Origin: Terana coerulea
Lineage: Eukaryota; Basidiomycota; Agaricomycetes; Polyporales; Phanerochaetaceae
Direction: 5' to 3'
NCBI GenBank assembly: GCA_024811115.1
Contig: JAKOGH010000876.1
Span: 1 to 17,183, forward strand
Length of the DNA stretch: 17,183 nucleotides
The translations under genes were made by a program, and so were the position numbers. Below, in pieces: positions 9,060 through 17,183 of this stretch (its first letter is position 1; every line of letters starts with the position of its first letter). The notes under the pieces were generated by a model. It searched no databases. It was not told where the DNA came from and saw nothing but the letters and a program-made list of their open reading frames with translations.

Positions 9060-9767
9060 AATTCATGCGGAAATGACTTGATGACTTCGGATTCTTTCTC
9101 GCACGCTGTCTGTTCCAGGAACAGCACTGCGATGATGGTTCCTTCTCTCTGTCCTTTCCCACTATCCCCTGACACCGTCAGGCCGCTCGATGGCGCATCG
9201 TGAATCAATTCGGCTATCGCCCTGCCTCAAGGTGAGTTATGGCTCTCGTTGAACGGAGTGGGCTATAGCTGTGCACCGTGCCTGGCCATTGCGCAGCTGT
9301 ACGCGTCGAGACGCTTTCGAGCAGGTGGGACGCAAAGTCAAGTCCATTCATACGGCATTTGCTGATCCCCATTCACGCAGGGCGCCGCTTGAACACCTCG
9401 CGGCGCCGCCCTGGGCATATGCAGCAGTGGGCGGCGAGAAGATTTGGAGCGCGGCGCTGGTGCAAGCGCATAAAAACGTCGGAGCCGAAACATAGCATAT
9501 GTGGCGCTGTCACTTTCGGGGACATACGGGCTCTGAAAATCCCGTAACGGAGGGCGCGCGGCGATTCATTGCCGGCCTCGGAGACCGCTGTACGCTGCCT
9601 GCGCTCACATCAAACAGCGGGAAGGCGCGTCTGGATTTGCGAGGCTGTTGTGCCCGACTCTCACGGAGCAAGCGTAGAACGGTGAGCCCTCGAGCACTGG
9701 CCGGTGCTGACCGCGCTGATGTGGTACATCTGCAGTCGAGCCGCTGCCGAGGCGCACAGTCTCGACG

Positions 9768-9775
9768 TATATAAG
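9768..9775 (+). promoter_or_regulatory. TATA box of secreted paralog B
   Basis: TATATAAG lies 60 bp upstream of the ATG at 9835, followed by a CT/CA-rich leader ending CCAAG just before the ATG. The placement agrees with fungal TATA-driven genes and mirrors the TATA box of paralog A. Confidence 0.62.
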
Positions 9776-9834
9776 ACCTTTCACACTCGAATATATCAGC
9801 CAACGGAACTCTCCTACCTCCTCAGCCTACCAAG

Positions 9835-10439
9835 ATGCGCTTCTCCCTATTCTCGACTTGCGTCGCCGTCGCTCTCGGGGCTCAAAGCCTTGCTACTCCT
9901 CTCGAGCGTCGAGTGACCATCCAGAGCTTCAGCACCATCACCTCCCCTGCAGATGGCTCGAGCTACAGTGCAGGCGACTCCATGCCCTTTTCGATGGCTG
10001 TTTCGAATTGGTGCGAAACAGGATACTCGCCCATCACTCTCTGGCTGCTCGATAGCAAGCCCACCGCTGCGAGCCTGAACTCGACACAGCAGTTCTCCAG
10101 CTATCTGTTCTACTACGGGCAATATTTGACCACCAACTTCCGTAAGTGCAGCCCAGTATTACCATTTTTGCGCCGTACAGTAACTCATACATTTTCAACA
10201 GAGGGCCTCCCGCCGATGGGACCGCCTCTCCCTTCCACGCTGACATTGCCGAGTGTTGGATCCGTCTTCAACGGCAAGGAGATTTATCTCGCCGCCGTCC
10301 AGACTGAGCGTGATTGTCCGGTGAGTACTCGCTGTGTCATGCGTTTACTAGTTGGAGCTTGAGCTGACAAATAATTCGCTAGCCCGATGGCCACATCGAG
10401 TACGGCCTTGCCTCCAATGGAATTCACTATAGTCAGTAG
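9835..10439 (+). CDS. Small secreted protein, paralog B (3 exons, 160 aa)
   Basis: Inferred exons 9835-10141, 10202-10320 and 10383-10439 total 483 nt. The signal peptide is MRFSLFSTCVAVALGAQSLA (1-20). A dibasic ERR at 24-26 could be a Kex2-type processing site, giving a mature start at V27. Then come ITSPADGSSYSAGDSMPFSM (35-54), VSNWCETGYSPITLWLLDSK (57-76), YYGQYLTTNFQGLPPMGPPLP and ERDCP (138-142), ending PDGHIEYGLASNGIHYSQ. Mature cysteines are C60 and C141, aligned with those of paralog A. Introns of 60 nt (10142-10201) and 62 nt (10321-10382) sit at the same places and phases as in paralog A. The SPADGSSYSAGD segment faintly recalls Kre9/Knh1-type extracellular beta-sandwich domains, but this is weak. 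Function unknown. TATATAAG lies 60 bp upstream. Confidence 0.84.
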
Positions 10440-10624
10440 ATAATTGTTCCGTTTCTGTGCTGCAGCGGGACACACACGAAGCCTCTTGCAGCAAATGGGT
10501 GCATAGTTCCATTCCTAAAATCTAGTCTACGTGAATTTTCCGTTCTATGCGTTTGGCCGGGCTAGATACAGTTTTAGGATGCTAATGAGCTGTTAATATT
10601 GGGAATTATATAAAATGTTTCTCG

Positions 10625-10696
10625 TTATCGGTCCCGAGGCTCGAACCAGGCGTTGATGTATGCCCATAACTCTGCGGCGTTGCTCGGCTTGACCGA
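10625..10696 (-). CDS. Probable terminal exon of a host gene adjoining the LINE insertion
   Basis: Downstream of a candidate acceptor (CGCTTAG, AG ending at 10697), the minus strand reads 24 codons, SVKPSNAAELWAYINAWFEP then RDR and TAA at 10627-10625. The composition is like a real globular C terminus. The TAG of the acceptor blocks the same frame upstream, so the segment must be spliced if real. A CTGAG-like branch lies just before the acceptor. Only about 31 bp separate the exon from the poly(A) end of the retrotransposon, so the upstream part of the gene is not visible here. I do not recognise the family. The same bases include a tRNA B-box-like GGTTCGAGCC, but they do not fold as a tRNA. 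Confidence 0.4.
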   Translation of the reverse strand, partial: SVKPSNAAELWAYINAWFEPRDR

Positions 10697-10727
10697 CTAA
10701 GCGCTCAGAGCCTGCGACAGCGACCTC

Positions 10728-10739
10728 TTTTTTTTTTTT
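10728..10739 (-). repeat. Poly(A) tail of the LINE
   Basis: Twelve consecutive T on the plus strand equal a 12-nt oligo(A) on the element's strand. It directly abuts non-element sequence (GAGGTCGCTG on minus), marking the 3' insertion junction made by target-primed reverse transcription. Confidence 0.85.
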
Positions 10740-11032
10740 GAAATCTGATATTGTTAACGAAGCGCGGGACGAACCGCATGAGCTCCGGTGCTAATAGATC
10801 TGTATCTACTGGGTCCGTTGAGTGTGAATCCGTGTGTCCGTGGTGTCGACTCGCCGGGGCACCCCCTGGGATAGGTGCCCTTTTCTTCCCCCTTACGGAC
10901 AGGAAGGGCGGCCTTCGGCGGCACTCTGGCCCGAAACCCGATGCCCCGAGAAAACAACCCGCCCAGAGCCGGGTTTGAACCCGAGACTCGAGAAACCCTA
11001 AGCACATAGGGAAATAAGAAATCCACACCGCA
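10740..11032 (-). other. Structured GC-rich 3' UTR of the LINE
   Basis: Between the last ORF2 stop (11033-11035) and the poly(A) lies about 290 nt much richer in GC than ORF2. It holds a perfect 7-bp stem GGGCACC (10857-10863) with GGTGCCC (10874-10880) around a 10-nt loop, and a palindromic CGGGTTTGAACCCG at 10970-10983. On the minus strand that palindrome also matches a Pol III B-box core (GGTTCAAACC). Such structures are plausible recognition elements for the element's own reverse transcriptase; that role is inference. Confidence 0.5.
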
Positions 11033-14000
11033 CTACATGTAGGCATATAGCCCTACATAGTCTGGATGAGCACCCTTACGGTACTTATATCTCTGTTCCT
11101 GCACCCATGCAGGATCAAGCCACATATTGGCCTTTGGTGGTTTCACTATGACGCGAGTGGGCTTCTGGTACTTACGCAACCGGTCGATAAACCGGGCCTT
11201 TTCCCTTTCAATCCACTCCCTACCCTCGTGCGACCGAAGATCTTCTTCAATCGCAGGGTGGTGTCTAGGTCCCAACCGAACTCGACGAGGAGCTTATCCT
11301 CAGCTTTCGTCTATATCTGGTCCGAACTTATTCCGGGATATTGTTGACAGCGTGCCACCCCACCACTGGTCAAAGATTTGATCGAGTCTATCCCAATCCA
11401 CCAGATCCTCAGCCTTCTTCCATCTGCGGAGAAGGGCCGGGCGTGTTGTATGTCCCACTGGAAGCGCGCTAATCTGCGCATTCTTCCATGAAGGTCTGCT
11501 TTGAGAACAGCAAGGGAGTCTTCCTTCCGGACTCCATTGTGTTCGTCGTCGTATATCTGTTCCCTCAATTCTAGCCACTTGAAGGTGGCCACCATTGGGT
11601 TCAGTTTTAGAAAGAGGGCAATGTCCTCCTCAGTGAATGCAAAGACTCTCCGGCGCGCATCAGCATCATGGATAGTGCCTTGCTCGCCGTATCTCGCCGC
11701 TATCTCAAACAATTCTCTGTCTGTGAATTGATGATTTCCTTCTCTGATGAAGCGGCGCGTCCACAGCTTGCAATCATATAAGATATGATCGCGTGTTTCG
11801 CATCTCCGCTGCACCAGCACTGGGCGACCTTCTCCTGATCTGGGAGATTGATCTTTTGTCTGTCGCTCCGTGTGGGAAGTGATTGCTCCTGAAGCGTCAC
11901 GAAGCGGGAAAGATCTTCTGATCCTTTCCCATGGTTTTCAGGTACCAGTTCGTGGAATATTTCCACGTGACGTTTGCCTGATCATGCTTAGACCCTCTGT
12001 TCGGGAATTGGCTTAGTGTTTTCCACGTTCTTCCGCAGTACTTAGGGTCTCTGCGCATATTTGTCCACTTTTCGTGGTGAGTTCGTCCATGGACTGCAGG
12101 GCAATAGACTGCGACACATAGTGTGGTTGTGCCTCAGCCTTTGCCCTTCTCCCGCCAGCTTATCGACTTCCTCGTTCTGAGGCACGTCGCGATGGCCCGG
12201 GCACCAATTGAGCACAATTTTGTTTATTGGGCTCTTGTCTAACCATGCCCGTGCAACTTTGCACGTCATGACTGCAACCATCTGGGCGTTGCCCTTATCA
12301 GGTTTGAGAATGGATTCTATCGCTCCCATGTTGTCTGCAAGACTTGGATGGTTCGGATATCGTCTGCAGCATCGCTGACAGCTTCTTTGATTCCTTTGGC
12401 CAGGGCCATCATCTCCGCGTCGTACGGAGTTGCTTTCCCGCAGCCAAAGAAACCTTGTTTTGAGGTGCCATCATGATTGTACACCTTCCAGCTCGCTCCT
12501 GTTCGGAGTTTCTCGAATGACTTTTGTCCTTTTGGGACCCGTCTGTGAAGACCACCCTCGTCTTTTCCGATCTGGTGGCCTCGTTTAGCCTCGGGAGGAA
12601 GACCTCCTTTAGCCATATGGGGAACTCTTCCGAGCTCTTTGTTGGCGCTTTAGTGTTTATGCTAATGCGATTATGGTCATAATACTCGTCAATCAACCGA
12701 TCGCGGGCCGGCACTCGGGATTGACGAGATCAAAGTCCTCGTTGCTGATCTTCCCTTTTGGTTGATGTGTACCATGGGGGTGTCTGCATCTCTCGTCTTC
12801 CTTTCCTTGTATGGGAAAGGAGCGACAATGTTGGTGGAATTCACCCTCCAATCCGGCCGTGAGATGTGCCCTTGTGGGGTGTCCCTCATGCAGCGTTCTC
12901 GTGCGCAAACACTGTTTGTGCATGAATTTGTCGATCTGGAGCTTAATGGGCAGTAATCCTGCCATTGTCTCCATCGCTCCAATGGGAGTGCTTTTGAAGC
13001 CTCCCGTTATCCATCTGGCGCCCCTATTTTGGGCTAACTGTAACTGATAGCAGGCGCCCTTCAGTCCAGACCAGTCTGGGCGCCACCATAATTGGGGCGC
13101 CATATGTTATGATCGGCATAACGCACGAAACGTACAGCCTCCTCTTATCCTTGGGTTTGAACCCTCAGTTTGAGTTTCCCAGCATTCTGAGAGCATTTAC
13201 CGTGCTACACGCCCCTGGTAGCGTAGAACTTGATGTGATCTCTAAATGATAACGTTGGATCCAGATAGAATCCAAGGTATCTCATTTTATGGGCCGGTTT
13301 GACGGTGTGCATGACACCATCAACCTTGACTCTGAGTTTTGGCCCTAATGGGTCATCCTCAGTCCATTCTCCTGCACTCTTTTACGGAAGTGCATTAGTT
13401 CTAGTTTGTCTGCTTCGGCTCCCAATCCCATCCGATTGAGGCCTGACATGACTTCCGCAAAAACTGCTTTTAACAGTAGATTGTTGTATTTGGTCCTCCC
13501 GGCTCTCCGGAGTCCATCTTTCCCGCTACGTGGATGAGCCCATCATCCACGAAGAATTGAATGGTCGTGTGACCATTCGCTTTGATCTCTTTGGGGGTCC
13601 AATCGTGCCTTAGCACATGTACCTCGCCATCGTGTGATATTTTTATCACACGCTTTGTGGCTGCCACCTTGTGTAGCCACGGCGCTATGTATAGACCGGT
13701 CAGTATCGGAGACAGGGCTGATCCCTGCCTGACACCAGTCGAGAAGTCCATGGGATCCATTTGTTTCCCATTGAATATGAACTGTGTTTGTCTGTCGACA
13801 AGGTAGTTCTCAAATAGGAGCACAGCGCCTTGTTAAAGCCCTGTTTCCTTAAAATGCCTGCCATCAGCTCGTGGTTGATGGAAGGGAAGAATTGCGAGAC
13901 ATCCAGAAGCAAGGCGGATGACTCCATGCCCTGCTTCCATGCCTGTTTAATGTTGTGCACGAGTTGAATGCCCGCGTCCGTTGTGCTATGTTGCATTGTG

Positions 14001-16189
14001 CCTCCGAACTGATTCGGTGCATGATGCCATACTTCTGTCCGTCAAACTGCATGCGTCTGGCGATGAGTTTTTCCAATAATTTTCCTAGGCAGTTTAGGAG
14101 AACGATCGGTCTGTAAGCCTTAGCCTTCGTATAATCGGGCTTGTTTGGCTTTGGAATTACAACAGTTCTCGACTGTTTGAATATTCTGGGTGGACCCCAA
14201 ATCGTATGCACGCATTGAAATAAGCCAAAATAGGCCTCTCCATGTCGATTTCATCTCCCTCCTCACCATAGTAGGGAGTTCTCTCGCATCCGTAACGATG
14301 CGCTTCAGCCAGAACCATGACACATTATCTGGGCCAGGCGCTGAGAAGTTACTTGTGAGCGCCAATTCCTTCCGCAGTTCGTGCCTGCTGAAGTTCTTGA
14401 ACTCTCTCTCCTCGTGGTTTTCAAATTCACCGGTATGGACATATCCACTTTACATGGATTTTCCGGTGTAAACTGTTCCTGGAAGAGTTTTCCTAGTTTC
14501 TCTTCCGAATCAGCCGGCTCGCCCTGTCTGTCGACAAGGCCTGTGTTCGCAGACACTTTTCTGGGCTTTGGTCCACTCGACCATGTCCCAAATTCTTGAT
14601 GAATGACACTTGGCGATAACCTTGTCAAACATCTTAGTTTTAGCTTTGGAGACTGCTCCAGCTAGCCTTTTGCCTGCTTTTTCGACCACTTCCTTGTGAT
14701 CGTCGCACAGCGCATCAATTTCATCAATCCTCATGGCCCATGAACCCACCTCCTCGTGTTCATGCGATGATGTTCTTTCTCAGCCTGGACCTCTCTGTCC
14801 TCCATGCTGATCTCTGTTTTAGTGCATTGCGCTGCTCGCCTGCCCGCTTATTGCACTCGCTTGTCCACCAAGATTTAGACTTGGCGCACTTTTTGAGGGG
14901 TCTAGCGTGCTCCCCCACAAGGTTTCAAAGATCTGTTCGATCTTGTCCCCGCACTCCTCCACGTGCTCAGCCGACGTGAACCAATCTTCGGAAATTGGTA
15001 GAGCGTTGTTTAACGCCGCCCTAACTTCTTTCACGAATAAACCACCTTCAATCAGACCCTCTTTTGACAGTAGGGACGATTTCCGGCTCGACTTCTATGG
15101 GCATCTGCCACTCTAGGACTGCATGATCGCTTCCTCGCCGTTCATGCATTTTAACGTTTAGGTTCCCGTACTCTCCGAGTTTCGGGTCCCAAACCAGATC
15201 CAGGACCCCTTTCGTAGTTTCACGTTATGTGATTCCCACGTGGCCGGTCCCCTTTGTCGTTTAGAAGCACGAGCTCCATGTACGTTTCGCCAAATCAATG
15301 AGGTCTAGGCTCGATTGTTTGTTCCTTATCTCGTTGCTCCTTCCTGAATCAACGAAGTTTCGCTCCTGATGGTCCCAATATGGGTGCCTCAGGTTGAAAT
15401 CTCCTGCCATGAACGCAATTGGAGGAAGATCCTCCGCATGGTCTTGCAGGTACTTGACTACAGCTAAACGTTTTACCGTCATTGTACACATTGAGGAACG
15501 TGAATTCCTTGTCTTGGAACTGCATGCTTACGCACAATGTCCTTGCATGTTTGACACAGCTTAGTCGTACTTGTGGGCTTGTGGATGCCCACTTCCTATT
15601 AATGTAAACGGACACTCTAGATGTCTCGCTTGCTCCTAAACATATGAAGTTCCGATGTTTACATGTCTGGTGATACTCATCGCCATCTTTGTTTGTGCTT
15701 GAGGCGACATTCTTGATGAAGCCCCAAAGGTTCCTGGACGCATATGATGTCATGGTCTAGATTTCTTTCTAGGAGCATGTTTAGGTTCGCTCTAGAATTC
15801 TGGACATTAGCGCTGATGCATTTTAATGCCTCAGGCTTCGTCTCTATTCCGCCCGACTCGCTTCCACGGTCCGTCTCAGATGGCTCTTTTGAGTTCTTTT
15901 CCTTCGTCCCTCCTTCCTCGTAGCGTCGCAGTGCGTCGACGTCCAAGGTCGGTGGTAGGGTGAGTACTGCTGTTGGGGATTTTCGTCCTCCTCCGACTTC
16001 CTCAATAGATACGCTCCGATGTCTCGGTGCATCTTTATTTAGGTTAATGCAAGCGCTAACGGACGCTCGTTCTTTCTCTCTAGACGCCATGTCTACCATG
16101 TTACTGGTCGGCTGGGGGTTTAGAGGCGGCGATGAGACAAGATCAACATCGGATAATTGTAATACATAAGACACGTTGGTATGGTGCAC
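11033..16189 (-). pseudogene. LINE ORF2 relic: endonuclease, reverse transcriptase, RNase H, CCHC end
   Basis: Several frames must be read in turn. The endonuclease starts near 15830 (ALKCISANVQNSRANLN, CVQEP), continues with GDFNLRHPYWD (about 15404-15372), and ends with the catalytic GSDHAVL motif (about 15134-15114). The reverse transcriptase shows VVIPKPNKPDYTKAKAYRPI (from about 14163), LLLDVSQFFPSIN (Asp at 13903-13901), GVRQGSALSPILTG, and the catalytic FVDD at 13553-13542. The RNase H shows VVFTDGSQKD (Asp 12543-12541), PYDAEMMALA, LADNMGAIES and NWCPGHRDVPQNEEVDKLAG (Asp about 12164). A C-rich end (QCWCSGD in one frame, ETRDHILYDCKLW in another, about 11775-11830) marks the usual terminal zinc motif. 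The last frame ends YRKGAHPDYVGLYAYM at the stop at 11033. Frame breaks between nearly all these blocks make it nonfunctional. Confidence 0.88.
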
Positions 16190-16534
16190 GTATTATTCTA
16201 CAATGAGCTCGGCCCGCTGGGCGCGTTCGCACATGTCGCCGTCAGACTAGACCCTTCCGGGACGGAGGCCTACGGCGCCCCTTCCTGGTCATTGGTCGCA
16301 TTCAGGCGTCGCCTTCCGATGCAACGCCGCCCGTGAACTCGAGCCTGAGGCCTGCGCCCGCTCTTTCCTTGCTTCTGGGCTCGTTTAGCGAGGCGGTCCC
16401 CACTATACTTGCCCTGGCTCATAGATCCGCCGAGCGAGTACGCCGGGGGTGATCCTTGAGGAACGGGGTCCCTCGAGTGCTGATAGTACGCACTTCTTGG
16501 ACACCGGCGCGGCCAGCTGCAAGAAGCGCAGAAG

Positions 16535-17114
16535 CTATGAGCACACGGGCACGGGCCGGCTGCTCGAAACCTGTTTCTCGGCTCTGTACTTCATGCACTC
16601 CGGTGCTGGCAGACGCCTCGCGAGCCCCACATGTGAGGCTTCGAGCAGATCATGCACATGGCATGCTTGGCGCAGTGACGAGGTGCCGTGGCCCCACCTG
16701 TAACACTCGCGAACGGCTGACCGCCTTCTGCTGCTTAAGCTCCACCGCGTAGGTGACGCCTTGCATCTGAACTTCTTTCTGACCAAGCGCGCCCCGAGCC
16801 ACGTCGACCATAACGATCCGTCCTCCTTGGCGTCTCAGATTGCCGCCACAAACACGCCGTCCCCTCTCGCTGAAGTGGCGTGGCCTTGGGGACTGATGCG
16901 CTCAGGAGGACGTTTTGAGCTACTCATTCCCGCACGCAGGAATCGACAACTTCCTGCACACTAAAGTGATCCTGCGCTGTTGAGAAGGGGAACCGCGAGA
17001 ACACGGAGCTCCGCTGATCCCGACGAAGTGCTTTAGTTCCGGCCAGGTTGCCCCGAGCCAGATCATCCGCATTTCGTGCTGATGAACCACTACGCTGTTA
17101 AGGTTCTCCAGCAC
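16535..17114 (-). pseudogene. LINE ORF1 relic with gag-type zinc knuckles
   Basis: On the minus strand about 16710-16560 reads CYRWGHGTSSLRQACHVHDL followed by GLARRLPAPECMKY, a damaged series of CCHC knuckles of the ORF1/gag type (expected C-x2-C-x4-H-x4-C spacing). An alternative frame supplies a missing CSK after HVHDL. Upstream, 17114-16920 reads LENLNSVVVHQHEMRMIWLG with a following TWPELKHF, which may belong to the same ORF1 but has no diagnostic motif. Between this and ORF2 (16190-16530) lies a GC-rich inter-ORF stretch ending the ORF1 frame. The start is outside the window or destroyed. Confidence 0.6.
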
Positions 17115-17183
17115 AGCGTCTGAGCAACGCTGCTGGAGGGTGATGTCGACGTGACTCCTCCTTCCAGAAGACGTTGGTGACCC

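Larger units (their letters stand above)
7260..9760. other. Long gene-free spacer between divergent secreted paralogs
   Basis: About 2.5 kb in which I support no coding or RNA gene. ORFs at 7502-7906 plus, 8098-8418 minus and 8475-8885 minus have no recognisable domains, signal peptides or splice-consistent extensions. The stretch does hold inverted repeats (7509-7520 with 7604-7615; 8971-8996 with 9037-9059) and a 10-bp tandem duplication at 7555-7574. It may be a shared regulatory region or decayed transposon sequence; I cannot decide between these from the sequence alone. Confidence 0.4.
10728..17183 (-). mobile_element. Degenerate non-LTR retrotransposon (LINE, Tad1-like), 5' end beyond window
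   Basis: Read on the minus strand, the element runs from the right edge to a 12-nt poly(A) (T run at 10728-10739 on plus). In order it holds an ORF1 relic with zinc knuckles, an APE-type endonuclease, a reverse transcriptase, an RNase H and a terminal CCHC region, followed by a GC-rich 3' UTR. This order, with RNase H downstream of RT, fits fungal Tad1/I-like LINEs. The coding capacity is broken by many frameshifts spread over AT-balanced as well as GC-rich sequence, so the copy is inactive. Target-site duplications cannot be tested because the 5' junction is not in the window. At over 6.4 kb it is close to full length. Confidence 0.88.

Noticed and set aside
10625..10740. tRNA gene or tRNA-derived element on the minus strand, suggested by GGTTCGAGCC and a D-arm-like TAGTCGGTCA
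   Set aside because: No acceptor stem pairs across the candidate, the T-arm stem has mismatches and no anticodon arm forms. The same bases read as a plausible terminal exon.
12762..13047. Plus-strand ORFs inside the LINE
   Set aside because: Antisense of the ORF2 relic between RT and RNase H; no domain of their own.
10728..17183. Systematic RIP-type C-to-T decay of the LINE
   Set aside because: The visible damage is mainly frameshifts, and CpG and C-rich codons remain common; a proper dinucleotide index would be needed to claim RIP.

Overview
The window looks like nuclear DNA of a filamentous basidiomycete, most likely an Agaricomycete. The genes are split by short introns of 48-62 nt (GT...AG, with CTNAY-like branch sites). 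One protein is a GH99/GH71-like glycoside hydrolase with a long Pro/Gly-rich tail, an architecture I associate with Agaricomycetes. A degraded non-LTR retrotransposon fills the right-hand third. No rRNA, tRNA or CRISPR array could be supported.

Layout: (1) 1-367, plus: C-terminal end of an unrecognised GC-rich gene with an apparent frameshift. (2) 829-3969, minus: a seven-exon gene for a GH99/GH71-like hydrolase fused to a Pro/Gly/Tyr-rich tail of roughly 460 residues; the barrel part reads cleanly, but the GC-rich tail changes frame repeatedly. (3) 4315-5187, plus: a three-exon P-loop kinase of the uridine kinase/phosphoribulokinase superfamily, divergent from the hydrolase across a 345-bp spacer holding a palindromic CCAATTGG. 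(4) 5315-5738, minus: APC11, the RING-H2 subunit of the anaphase-promoting complex, reconstructed from three exons and tail-to-tail with the kinase. (5) 6580-7151, minus, and 9835-10439, plus: two paralogous small secreted proteins (153 and 160 aa) with matching intron positions, a conserved NWCE-GY motif and one conserved cysteine pair. They diverge around about 2.7 kb in which I support no gene, only TATA boxes and inverted repeats. (6) 10625-10696, minus: a probable terminal exon of another gene. (7) 10728 to the window edge, minus: a decayed LINE with a 12-nt poly(A) tail, a structured 3' UTR, an ORF2 relic (endonuclease, reverse transcriptase, RNase H, CCHC end) and an ORF1 zinc-knuckle relic.

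The genes do not form a pathway. APC11 and the kinase are housekeeping-type genes. The two secreted paralogs are the best candidates for something undescribed. The LINE lies immediately upstream of the terminal exon in (6) and may have interrupted that gene. All exon boundaries come from reading splice motifs and reading-frame continuity by eye; family names rest on motif recognition, not on a database search.
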